Shown piece after piece: positions 13,585-21,801 of a DNA stretch of 34,070 nucleotides. The stretch is from the IMG/VR virus record IMGVR_UViG_3300021085_000112, positions 1 to 34,070 of that record; one strand, given 5' to 3'. Source of the stretch: a virus. The notes below the pieces were generated by a model that was given only the letters and a program-made list of their open reading frames with translations, was not told where the DNA came from and did not search any database. Position 1 is the stretch's first letter; each line of letters opens with the position of its first letter. Both the position numbers and the translations under genes were made by a program.

Positions 13585-14093
13585 TTGCACTTGGAGGAGT
13601 ACCAGCAACTGGAAAAACTACTATGATGCGAGAAATCATAAAAAACTATTTACCTTTAAAAACTTTTAAGTATAAATTGGTCAGAGGTCTATATAACAAT
13701 AAATCTAATATTTATATTATAGGAATATACGACAACTCTTTATTTAGTGGAACAGATAAATTAAGTATGGCAGTACAACCAGACTTTTTAGAACTCGTAA
13801 ATAAGATTTCAGATGCTACATTTATATTTGAGGGAGATAGATTATTTAATAGTAGTTTATTTAGTAAAGTTGATTGCGATATATTTGTTTTAAAAGTAGA
13901 TGAAGATATTATTGAAAAAAGGCATATTGATAGGAAAGATAACCAGACAGAAAAATTTAAAAAATCTAAACAAACAAAGATCCAAAACATAATTGAAAAA
14001 CATAAGCCTATAATCTTAAATAATAACAATAAAAAAGAAAGTCAAAAGAATTTAGAATTAATATTAAACACCATAAAAAATGAACAAAACTGA
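13572..14093 (+). CDS. P-loop kinase, candidate hydroxymethyl-base DNA kinase
   Basis: 173 residues. GGVPATGKTTMMRE (8-21) is a Walker A of the nucleotide/polynucleotide kinase type, FIFEGDRLF holds an acidic Walker B-like residue, and RHIDRKDNQTEKF resembles an arginine-bearing lid. The size fits the 5-hydroxymethyluracil DNA kinases of thymidine-hypermodifying phages, which phosphorylate the base hydroxyl inside DNA as the step before aGPT-Pplase. Overlap with the FAD gene and the small terminase (14 bases) ties modification to packaging. A generic nucleotide kinase is the alternative, less likely because of the cassette context. Confidence 0.75.
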   Translation: MAKIIALGGVPATGKTTMMREIIKNYLPLKTFKYKLVRGLYNNKSNIYIIGIYDNSLFSGTDKLSMAVQPDFLELVNKISDATFIFEGDRLFNSSLFSKVDCDIFVLKVDEDIIEKRHIDRKDNQTEKFKKSKQTKIQNIIEKHKPIILNNNNKKESQKNLELILNTIKNEQN

Positions 14094-14439
14094 ACAACAT
14101 AAAAAAGCAGTTATTGATGCGTTGGAAAAATCATTAGGAGTTGTAACAACGGCTTGTAAAAATGCTGGAGTAGGCAGAACTCAATTTTATACTTGGTTGA
14201 AAGAAGACGAGGAGTTTTCAAAGCAAGTTAAAGAGATTGGAAATGTAGCTTTAGACTTTGCAGAGAGCCAATTACATAAACAGATAAAAGACGGCAGTAC
14301 AAGTGCAACAATATTCTATTTAAAAACCAAAGGAAAGAAACGAGGCTATATTGAGAAAATAGAAGTTGACCAAGAAACAAAAATGGAAGTTAGTGGGTTT
14401 AATATAAAAGACTTAATCAAGTTTGATACAACTGAATGA
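14080..14439 (+). CDS. Terminase small subunit
   Basis: 119 residues. The N-terminal helix-turn-helix (GVVTTACKNAGVGRTQFYTWL) followed by a long helix (FAESQLHKQIKDGSTSATIFYLKTKG) is the usual small terminase layout, where the HTH binds the pac or cos region and the rest oligomerises. Directly upstream of and overlapping the large subunit by 17 bases. Starts 14 bases inside the kinase gene. Confidence 0.82.
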   Translation: MNKTEQHKKAVIDALEKSLGVVTTACKNAGVGRTQFYTWLKEDEEFSKQVKEIGNVALDFAESQLHKQIKDGSTSATIFYLKTKGKKRGYIEKIEVDQETKMEVSGFNIKDLIKFDTTE

Positions 14440-15628
14440 TAAATTTAAACCTTTATTTAAAAACGATACAAGGTTTTTTATAGTTACTGGAGGGCGAGGA
14501 GCAACAAAATCATTTTCGGTCAACACTTTTATTGCTTTATTAAGCCTTGAGAAAAGCCATAAGGTGCTATTTACGAGACAAACACTATCTTCAGCACACG
14601 TCAGCATTATTCCAGAATTTAAAGAGAAAATAGAGCTATTAAATTTGCAATCTGTTTTTGATATTAACAGAACAACAATACAAAACAAAGCGTCTGGAAG
14701 TGAAATTATATTTAAAGGCTTAAAGACATCTTCTGGAGATCAAACGGCATCGCTTAAATCTTTGCAAGGAATAACAACTTGGATATTAGACGAGGCAGAA
14801 GAAATGATTGACGAAAAACTATTTGATAAAATAAACTTATCATTAAGAACAAAGGGAACACAAAACAGAGTTATTTTAATACTCAATCCAGCTACAAAAG
14901 AACATTGGATATATAAACGATTTTTTGAAGATGCTGGAGTCCAAGCTGGTTGGAATGGTCAAAAAAATAATGTCACTTATATTCACACTACTTATTTAGA
15001 TAATATAAAACATTTAGACCAATCTTTTTTAGATGAGGTTGAAAGAATGAAAACAAAAAACCCTAGCAAATATGAGCATATAATAAACGGCTCTTGGTTA
15101 GAAAAAGCAGAGGGCGTTGTTTTCACGAATTGGGAATATGGAGAGTTTAATCCTAAAGGAATACAAACTATATTTGGTCAAGATTACGGCTTTAGTATAG
15201 ATCCAACTACGCTTATTGAAGTGGCTATTGATAAAAGAGATAAAATAATTTGGGTAAAAGAGCATTTATATAAAGCAAAACTAACTACAAGCCAGATAGC
15301 AGAAATAAATAAATCTTGTGCTGGTAATAGTTTAATCATTGGAGATAGTGCCGAGCCAAGACTTATTCAAGAGTTAAATAATCAAGGCAATAATGTAATG
15401 GGAGCAATGAAAGGTCAAGGCTCAATATCGTTAGGAATTAGTTTGCTATTGGATTATAAATTAATCGTTGAGGTTAACAGTACAAATATTGCAAAAGAGT
15501 TAAACAACTTTACTTATGCAGACAAAAAAAGTAAATTATTTGTAGATGATTTTAACCATACAATCGATCCGTTGCGATACGTTGCCTCTTATGTTTTAGG
15601 TAATCAATTCGGAATAGAAATAAGATAA
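14423..15628 (+). CDS. Terminase large subunit
   Basis: 401 residues. Packaging ATPase: Walker A GGRGATKS (23-30), Walker B TWILDEAEEM (119-128; D123, E124). RNase H-like nuclease domain with acidic residues D254 (FGQDYGF), D308 (IIGDSAEP) and D382 (TIDPLRY). Matches the Terminase_3 type. An in-frame stop at 14414 and the absence of any ATG before the Walker A leave TTG 14423 as the best start, inside the small subunit gene, giving low-level coupled expression. The headful or cohesive mode cannot be decided here, but the circular map fits headful packaging. Confidence 0.92.
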   Translation: MIQLNDKFKPLFKNDTRFFIVTGGRGATKSFSVNTFIALLSLEKSHKVLFTRQTLSSAHVSIIPEFKEKIELLNLQSVFDINRTTIQNKASGSEIIFKGLKTSSGDQTASLKSLQGITTWILDEAEEMIDEKLFDKINLSLRTKGTQNRVILILNPATKEHWIYKRFFEDAGVQAGWNGQKNNVTYIHTTYLDNIKHLDQSFLDEVERMKTKNPSKYEHIINGSWLEKAEGVVFTNWEYGEFNPKGIQTIFGQDYGFSIDPTTLIEVAIDKRDKIIWVKEHLYKAKLTTSQIAEINKSCAGNSLIIGDSAEPRLIQELNNQGNNVMGAMKGQGSISLGISLLLDYKLIVEVNSTNIAKELNNFTYADKKSKLFVDDFNHTIDPLRYVASYVLGNQFGIEIR

Positions 15629-15664
15629 ATAACAAAAACTTTAAAATTTTATTATTAGTATATG
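15629..15664 (+). promoter_or_regulatory. 36-base late element, copy A
   Basis: A block ending exactly at the start codon of the tail chaperone gene. It shares ATAACAAAAA at its left end and TTATTATTA then TATG at its right end with 26666-26701 and 23907-23942, with the same total length. Either a late promoter with a very short leader or a translation-initiation element. Confidence 0.5.
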
Positions 15665-16270
15665 AAAGTCAAAGTAAAATTACCAGAAAACAATAGCGAT
15701 ATTACATTATTGCAGTTTCAGAAGTACGAAAAGTTGACAAGGAAAAAAGGTTTAACTAGCCGAGAGTTTACGGCAAGAGTAGTTAGTATATTTAGCAATT
15801 TAGATTATCATAGTTTAGACGGAGTTAAGCTGACAGATTACGAGGATATTGTTTCTCAAATAACGACTGCATTAAATACGGAGGTTAAATTTAAAAACAG
15901 ATTTTATCTTGACGGAGTGGAATATGGTTTTATTCCAAACCTTAACGATATTACAACGGCTGAATATGTGGATTTGGTTGAATACGGAACAGAGCCAGAA
16001 ACACTAAATAAAGTAATGGCGATATTATTTAGACGAATAACGAATGAAGATGCTTTTGGTAATTATAGAATTGAAAAATATTCTGGTACTGCATTGAGTG
16101 GCGAGGTTATGAAACAAGCTACAATGAATATCGTAAATGGTGCGTTGGTTTTTTTTTCGAGTTTATCGAAAGAATTAAGAATAGCTATCCAGAAATATAC
16201 GAGCGAGGTAATAGCGAGGGAAATAAAACATCAAGATACTTTGAAAAATGGGGTTGGTATGCAACAATAA
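15662..16270 (+). CDS. Tail assembly chaperone, unshifted product (G-like)
   Basis: 202 residues in the zero frame. The sequence around ALVFFSSLSKEL sits at a T9 run where a -1 shift joins the downstream frame. It lies after the terminase and ahead of tail genes, as the frameshifted chaperone pair does in many siphophages, though here the tape measure is 5.5 kb further on. The unshifted and fused forms are expected to coat the tape measure before tube assembly. No motif apart from the frameshift layout identifies it. Confidence 0.65.
   Translation: MKVKVKLPENNSDITLLQFQKYEKLTRKKGLTSREFTARVVSIFSNLDYHSLDGVKLTDYEDIVSQITTALNTEVKFKNRFYLDGVEYGFIPNLNDITTAEYVDLVEYGTEPETLNKVMAILFRRITNEDAFGNYRIEKYSGTALSGEVMKQATMNIVNGALVFFSSLSKELRIAIQKYTSEVIAREIKHQDTLKNGVGMQQ
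16150..16156 (+). other. Slippery heptamer for programmed -1 frameshift
   Basis: Nine T's at 16149-16157 place T TTT TTT in register with the zero frame (codons GTT TTT TTT TCG). A -1 slip continues at 16156 as TTC GAG TTT in a frame open to 16416. The last heptamer base is reused. I did not identify a definite pseudoknot. Confidence 0.7.
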
Positions 16271-16416
16271 GTTTATTGGCAGATGACAACATACTAAATA
16301 TGAAAAAAGTGTTTAAAATACCAGTACACGAATTGCATATATTTTTGGCACATAAATTTGATAAAATGACGCAAGAGGAAAAATTAAGACGAGGCAGTAA
16401 CGCAATAGAATTATAA
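16156..16416 (+). CDS. Tail assembly chaperone, -1 frame extension (T-like)
   Basis: 86 residues added by -1 frameshifting, giving a 251-residue fusion with the upstream frame. The frame has no start before ATG 16300, yet reads convincingly protein-like well upstream of it (SRYFEKWGWYATISLLADDN), which cannot be explained by initiation at 16300. Aromatic and hydrophobic residues with a KWGWY block recall the extensions of tail chaperones. The stop is directly followed by the next gene's ATG. Confidence 0.68.
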   Translation, partial: FEFIERIKNSYPEIYERGNSEGNKTSRYFEKWGWYATISLLADDNILNMKKVFKIPVHELHIFLAHKFDKMTQEEKLRRGSNAIEL

Positions 16417-16935
16417 ATGAATCAGTATACCGAATTATTAAGATATTTAAGACAAAGACTTGAGGAGAGCGAGTTTATTAACACCATAACAACTGGTCAA
16501 GATATTGATATTAACAGAGCAAATATTTTTCCTTTGGCTAATATCGAAATAAACAATGCAGTTTTTACCAGCAACGCAACTATTCAGTTTTCAGTCCAGA
16601 TACAATGTTTAGATCTTAGAGACATAAACAAGGAGATAGTAAACGATAAGTTTTATGAGAATGATAATGCAGTTGACAATTGGAACAATACACTTTCAGC
16701 TTTAAATGGCGTTTGGGTCAAAGCACACAGAGGATTTGTAAATATGGATATTACGGCTAGTGACAGTCCAAGTATTACAAAAATAGAATTGGCTAATGAA
16801 AATTTATTGGACGGCTGGGAGTTAGATTTTAATGTTGAATTACCTACAAATCAAATAAGTATTTGCGAGGATTATTTAGCTCAAGAAACAAGAGAATTAA
16901 TATTACAAGAAAATAATGCAAAAATAGAAATCTAA
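16417..16935 (+). CDS. Probable tail completion or terminator protein
   Basis: 172 residues. Mixed alpha/beta with an initial helix (TELLRYLRQRLEES) and FPLANIEINNAVF, FSVQIQCLDLRDINKEI, which I associate with Bacteroidota phage neck and tail proteins. Start immediately follows the chaperone stop, and its stop shares a base with the next start (TAATG). Predicted to cap the tail tube or join head to tail. No catalytic residues. Confidence 0.5.
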   Translation: MNQYTELLRYLRQRLEESEFINTITTGQDIDINRANIFPLANIEINNAVFTSNATIQFSVQIQCLDLRDINKEIVNDKFYENDNAVDNWNNTLSALNGVWVKAHRGFVNMDITASDSPSITKIELANENLLDGWELDFNVELPTNQISICEDYLAQETRELILQENNAKIEI

Positions 16936-17408
16936 TGGCAAATTTAAAAATATCAGAATTACCACAAGCGTCCACTTTACAAGGCACAGAAGAATTGGCA
17001 GTAGTGCAAGGAGGCACAACTAAAAAAAGTACGTTAAATGACGTAAGAACTTACGCATCAAGAAAATATATAACACCTACTAGCATAACAGTTGCTAAAG
17101 ATGAAGTAGTAAACCTCAACGATGCTACTTACCAGTTTGCAGATATGATACGTTTAAGTTGGAATGGCTCAAATGGAACTATGACTTTAAACCTACCAGA
17201 TGCAACGGACAGTATAAACGTAAATAGAGTAATAAGATTTATTTCAAATGGTGGATTTGAAACCTCAACAAGAGTAAATCTAACACCGATTTTAGGACAG
17301 ACTTTAGACGGAGATACTGACGCTTATGTTATAAATAAAGAATTTGAGGGAATACAAGTTTGGAGTGACGGAATAGAATGGTTTATCATACAGAAAAAGG
17401 CATCTTAA
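16935..17408 (+). CDS. Structural beta-rich protein with KISELP N-terminus
   Basis: 157 residues. NLKISELPQA then GTEELAVVQGGTTKKSTLNDV is a known opening of phage fibre-type and decoration proteins, where the segment forms a small beta domain for attachment. The remainder alternates strands (TITVAKDEVVNL, IRFISNGGF, IQVWSDGIEWFII). Likely a minor tail or head decoration protein. Coupled to both neighbours: shares a base with the previous stop, and the next gene starts right after its stop. Confidence 0.55.
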   Translation: MANLKISELPQASTLQGTEELAVVQGGTTKKSTLNDVRTYASRKYITPTSITVAKDEVVNLNDATYQFADMIRLSWNGSNGTMTLNLPDATDSINVNRVIRFISNGGFETSTRVNLTPILGQTLDGDTDAYVINKEFEGIQVWSDGIEWFIIQKKAS

Positions 17409-17933
17409 ATGGCGTTAATTGACTATATAAATACTTTTGGTACTAATGTAGTGGAAAAGGCAAAATCTAACCTTACAAAAGAGGATAAGGGAGGAGGTCC
17501 TTTAGAAGAAAGTTTAAGCTATAAAGTCAATGTAAGTAAAAACAGTTTTCAACTTGATATATATGCAGAGAATTATTGGAAATATGTTGATTATGGAGTT
17601 AAAGGAGTTGGAGGCACAAAAGCAAATGGCGATAATTGGAAAGTTAAAAGAGTAACAAATAATAAGTTTAAGTATAAAGATAAAATGCCACCAACAAAAG
17701 TATTTAATGGCTGGTCTATAAAAAAGGGAATAGCACCAAGAAATAAAAAAGGGCAATTTACAACACGAAAGGGATTAATGTTTGCATTGGCAAAATCAGT
17801 CTATCATACTGGAATAAAAACTACCGATTTTTTAACAAAGCCTTTTGACGATGAGTTTAAAAATTTTCCAGATGAAGTGGTTGAAATTTATGGTTTAACA
17901 GTAGAGAATTTATTAAAAACAACAATAAAATGA
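17409..17933 (+). CDS. HK97 gp10-like neck/tail completion protein
   Basis: 174 residues. YWKYVDYGVKGVGG followed by glycine/lysine-rich loops (MPPTKVFNGWSIKKG, PRNKKGQFTTRKGLMFALAKSVY) and the terminal TGIKTTDFLTKPF resemble the HK97 gp10 group, where 'Y-vE-G' and 'R-fl-pAl' elements sit in the same order. These proteins join head to tail or complete the tail. Start directly follows the preceding stop. Stop overlaps the next ATG (ATGA). Confidence 0.62.
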   Translation: MALIDYINTFGTNVVEKAKSNLTKEDKGGGPLEESLSYKVNVSKNSFQLDIYAENYWKYVDYGVKGVGGTKANGDNWKVKRVTNNKFKYKDKMPPTKVFNGWSIKKGIAPRNKKGQFTTRKGLMFALAKSVYHTGIKTTDFLTKPFDDEFKNFPDEVVEIYGLTVENLLKTTIK

Positions 17934-18979
17934 TTAAGAGTTTAAGTCCGTATTATGTAACGACTCCTTGGACAAATCCAGTAGATAGTATTGTATGTTC
18001 TAGTTATACAATGCTAATATATATTTGGAATGGAGATAAAAATACTCCACCAACTGCAACTTATCAGTTTACAAAAAAAAATGTAGCTGGAGAAACTGGA
18101 AATGACAAAGTTGATATTGCAAGATTAGTTTCAGATTATATTGATTTCACGCCAAAGGATATAACCACAACATCAATAGTTGACGGAGACAATCAAAGGT
18201 GGGTAAAACATAGCGTTTATTATAATGGAGTTGTAACACCTCAACAAGAGGCGACAGATATAATGAGTCTTGCTTATAGCTGGGGAGACGAGGGCGAAAA
18301 TGTTACTACTATTGAAAATGATATTTTGATTAGACCATTGGAATATTTAACGAGCAGACAAAGTATGTTTATTGTGCCTTTATTATCTCCAAATAAAACG
18401 GAAGTCGTTACCTTATTAAGTGAGCCAAATAACGAAATAAACACCAGCTTTAACATTGGTCCGACAAATCAAAGTAGCGAAGTAGTACAATATTTATTTG
18501 TAAGAGTTGCAGACGCTCCAACAGACGAATATATTGACATTACTTTTAACGGATCAACTATTAGTTTATATCCAGTTGAGGATTGCAAATATGAGCCGTT
18601 AGATATATACTTTCAAAATAAAGAGGGAGCAGAACAGATATACACTTTTTTTAAAGAGAGAACAGAAAGCTTTACAACAACAGACGAAGAATATCAAAGC
18701 AGTCAAGGTCAAGCGATAAACGGCAAACATCAATTTGTTAGATACAATGTAAACGGCAGAGAAAGTCTTGACGTTAATACTGGTTTTATAGATGAGGAAA
18801 TGAATATTGTTTTGACTGAATTATTGCTATCGGAAAAAATATGGTATAAAGAAAACAATAATCTTTTGCCATTGAATATCGAAAGTAAAAATATGACTTA
18901 TAAGACACGCCAAAAAGATAGGCAAATACAATACGATATTAAATTTAAAAAGAGTTATAATCTCGTAAACAATAGCTAA
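17930..18979 (+). CDS. Tail-associated structural protein, 349 aa
   Basis: Strand-rich throughout, with no catalytic motif, and ending in a basic strand (MTYKTRQKDRQIQYDIKFK). Its stop is one base before the start of the large tail-tip protein, so both are likely in one complex. I do not recognise a family by name; Bacteroidota siphophages carry similar beta-rich proteins near the tape measure. A distal tail or baseplate component is the best positional guess. Confidence 0.5.
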   Translation: MIKSLSPYYVTTPWTNPVDSIVCSSYTMLIYIWNGDKNTPPTATYQFTKKNVAGETGNDKVDIARLVSDYIDFTPKDITTTSIVDGDNQRWVKHSVYYNGVVTPQQEATDIMSLAYSWGDEGENVTTIENDILIRPLEYLTSRQSMFIVPLLSPNKTEVVTLLSEPNNEINTSFNIGPTNQSSEVVQYLFVRVADAPTDEYIDITFNGSTISLYPVEDCKYEPLDIYFQNKEGAEQIYTFFKERTESFTTTDEEYQSSQGQAINGKHQFVRYNVNGRESLDVNTGFIDEEMNIVLTELLLSEKIWYKENNNLLPLNIESKNMTYKTRQKDRQIQYDIKFKKSYNLVNNS

Positions 18980-18980
18980 A

Positions 18981-21650
18981 ATGAAGTCAGATATTTACAT
19001 AGGTGGAACAAAGGTTGACCAATTTAAAGATGAGTCAGCAACAGTTGTTTCAAATGTTTTAGATATTTCAAACATAGAGAAGAATTTAGGCGACTATTCC
19101 AAGACTTTTACAGTACCAGCTAGTAAGAATAACAATTTATTATTTAAACATTGGTATAACGCTAATATCGACAATCAATTTGACGCCAGAGTAAAAGTTG
19201 ACGGAAGAATTGATATTGACGGAATGCCATTTAGGATTGGTGCTTTTAGATTAGCCAAAGTAAATGTTAAAAATCAAAAAGTCAGTAGTTATACGTTAAA
19301 CTTTTTTGGAAACTTTGTATCGTTAAAAGATATTTTAGGAGAAGACGAATTAAGTGATTTAGATTATTTAGACAATTTCTCGCATACTTTTAGTTATGAC
19401 AAAGTTAGGCAAGGTTTACAAGCCTCTTTATTTGAGGGCGATGTTAAATATACTTTAGCGTCTGGCAAAAGATATTATTATAATTCAAATAATTCACTTG
19501 ACGAAACGGAGCAAATTTCAAACATAGATTGGGACGGAATTTCTGGAGGCAATTCTAGTAACGGAGTTAATTACCAAGATCTAAGACCAAGTATAAAAAT
19601 AAAAAGAATATTACAAGCAATAGAGTTAAAATATGGAGTTAATCAGCTTGTAAAATTAGATATTACAAATGCTCCAACTTCATCTATTGGAAGTTGTAAA
19701 ATAACATTAAATGGACTTGTATATATAATTCCAGTAGACGGACAGTTTGCTTCAGCAGAAATAAGTGCTATTCAAATAAAAAGATATTTTGACGATACTA
19801 ATAACACCGATTTTAGAGTTATCAGAAGTGAAGCAACTTTATTTTTTCTGGCTCTTAATCAAGGTTTGCAAAGTGACCCAATATTTGACAATTTTACTGC
19901 GACAAATATGACTGCAAATTTTACTGTTATAAGATACGGAGTAGAGAATGAAAGTGGTATAATATTTACAAGAGATTTCTTTAGTACAGAAGAATTTCAG
20001 AATTTATATTTATGGTGCGATGACGATGCAACAGAGGGAGTTGGTCAACTATTTAGAAAACTTGAATTTGATACCTCAACAAGTCCAAATATAAGCACAG
20101 TAACAAACGAGGGTACGTTTACTTTAAATGCTGGAGATGAGTTAAAATGTAATTTAATAGCTGAAAGAGTAATGCCAAGTCCATTGCCAACAAGTCCAGA
20201 AACAAATTACAGAAGTATAAACATTAAACTGATTATAAACGGAGTTGTTTATGCAGATGTAAACAGAACTTATGGCTGGAGAAACGTACAGTATGGAGGT
20301 TTTAGCGAGTTAAGAGCAGTTTTTAATTCAACTTTTGTTCCCGAAGTAGCTGGAACTTATACTGCATTTTTTGAAATAACTACAAACGCAACAGATATAG
20401 AACAAGTTGAATGGTTTGCTTTAATAAATGGCACGTCAACTGGAAGTGCAATAGGTAGTGGAGCAACAAATAACGCTTTTCCTAATTTTCAGTTTACTAA
20501 TAATATGCCAGAGATAAAAATTATAGATTTTCTCAAAGGTCTATTTGATATGTTTAAATTAGTAGTAATTGCTCAAGACGACGGAATTTTATATGTAAAC
20601 ACTTTAAACAATTACTATCAAGAGGGCGTTAACTACGATTTAACAAACTATATTAATTTTGATACGTATGACGCCAACAGAGGAGAGTTATTAAAGGAAA
20701 TCGAATTTAAGACAGTATCTCCGACAACTAATTTAGCTATTCAGTTTCAAGAAAATAATAATACACCATACGGAGAGGAGAAAGTTAATTTAAAAGACGC
20801 AAATGGCAAACCATTAGACGGAGGGACTTTAAAAATAGAGACACCATTTGAGCAACCAGTTTATGAAAGATTAATTGACCAGAATACTGGAGATTTAAAA
20901 GACATTCAAGTTGCTGGAATTTATGACAGAGATTTAAACCCAGTAAATCCAGCTCCAATAATTCATTATATAAATAATGTAACGATGCCACAATTTACGT
21001 CTATAAAAATGCGTGACGAGGACGATGTTGGTTTTGAAATAGCTGGAAATCTAAATAACATTTCAAGTGATTTTCCATTAAGTCAACCGAGTTATTCTGT
21101 TTTATTTGGTAGCGAGTTTTCAACTTGGGATAGTACGTTGGTAACAAATACGCTTTATCAAAATCATTGGTCAGATTATATAAGTAATATATTTAATATA
21201 AAAAGACGAATTTGGAATTATACGGCTAACGATTTGCCTTTAAATATTATTAATAATTTACAGTTAAATGACGTAATAAAAATTAGAGATAATCAATATA
21301 GAATAAATAAATTTAGTGTTGATTTACTAACTGGAAACACAAATTTTGAACTGATAAATGCTTTTGATACAATAGTAATACAGATGCCAACATTAGTCCA
21401 GCTTACAAGTGACCAGCAAACTTTAATATATGAAATTGCAAACTTACAATTATATACAATAGACAAAATCGACAATGGCTCTGGCACATCTTGGATAACA
21501 ATTCCAACTGCTCATTTAGTTAAGTTTCCAAATCAATTACGATTAGTTATTTCTGAAAATACTTCTGGAGTTTCAAGGAGTATGTTTATAACAATAACAA
21601 ATACAAACGGAGAAGAATTAAAAAGAACATTAATAACACAAGCTGGATAA
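18981..21650 (+). CDS. Large tail-tip/baseplate protein with C-terminal BACON-like domain
   Basis: 889 residues. The N-terminus (IYIGGTKVDQFKDESATV) and the long beta-rich middle are typical of tail-tip or baseplate hub proteins next to the tape measure. Residues 805-889 form a separable domain: a W in SWITIPTA, LRLVISENTSGVSRS, then ITITNTNGEELKRTLITQAG, matching the BACON pattern of 'N-s-R-a-I-i ... i-Q-G'. BACON domains in Bacteroidota are thought to bind carbohydrates or mucin. It could help host recognition by binding surface glycans. No signal peptide. Located between tail completion genes and the tape measure. Confidence 0.7.
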   Translation: MKSDIYIGGTKVDQFKDESATVVSNVLDISNIEKNLGDYSKTFTVPASKNNNLLFKHWYNANIDNQFDARVKVDGRIDIDGMPFRIGAFRLAKVNVKNQKVSSYTLNFFGNFVSLKDILGEDELSDLDYLDNFSHTFSYDKVRQGLQASLFEGDVKYTLASGKRYYYNSNNSLDETEQISNIDWDGISGGNSSNGVNYQDLRPSIKIKRILQAIELKYGVNQLVKLDITNAPTSSIGSCKITLNGLVYIIPVDGQFASAEISAIQIKRYFDDTNNTDFRVIRSEATLFFLALNQGLQSDPIFDNFTATNMTANFTVIRYGVENESGIIFTRDFFSTEEFQNLYLWCDDDATEGVGQLFRKLEFDTSTSPNISTVTNEGTFTLNAGDELKCNLIAERVMPSPLPTSPETNYRSINIKLIINGVVYADVNRTYGWRNVQYGGFSELRAVFNSTFVPEVAGTYTAFFEITTNATDIEQVEWFALINGTSTGSAIGSGATNNAFPNFQFTNNMPEIKIIDFLKGLFDMFKLVVIAQDDGILYVNTLNNYYQEGVNYDLTNYINFDTYDANRGELLKEIEFKTVSPTTNLAIQFQENNNTPYGEEKVNLKDANGKPLDGGTLKIETPFEQPVYERLIDQNTGDLKDIQVAGIYDRDLNPVNPAPIIHYINNVTMPQFTSIKMRDEDDVGFEIAGNLNNISSDFPLSQPSYSVLFGSEFSTWDSTLVTNTLYQNHWSDYISNIFNIKRRIWNYTANDLPLNIINNLQLNDVIKIRDNQYRINKFSVDLLTGNTNFELINAFDTIVIQMPTLVQLTSDQQTLIYEIANLQLYTIDKIDNGSGTSWITIPTAHLVKFPNQLRLVISENTSGVSRSMFITITNTNGEELKRTLITQAG

Positions 21651-21651
21651 T

Positions 21652-21801
21652 ATGATTGCAGAAATAATAAATACATTGAGACAAAACGATTTTTATGGTG
21701 CTGGAGAAAACACTGAAATCGCAAAAGGTAAAAATGAAATGATAACCTCGTTAAAAGGTTTAAATCGAAAAATCAAGAGAATATGGCAATCGAGAAAGTA
21801 A
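21652..21801 (+). CDS. Small protein, 49 aa, preceding the tape measure
   Basis: ATG one base after the upstream stop and a 19-base overlap with the tape measure start. Basic C-terminus (SLKGLNRKIKRIWQSRK). No family recognised; I recall a small gene at the same place in related phages but cannot name it. Confidence 0.55.
   Translation: MIAEIINTLRQNDFYGAGENTEIAKGKNEMITSLKGLNRKIKRIWQSRK

Noticed and set aside
16300-16416. Independent 38-residue gene starting at ATG 16300
   Set aside because: The same frame is protein-like for about 48 codons upstream, back to a slippery T-run, so frameshifting explains it better; low-level internal initiation cannot be excluded.
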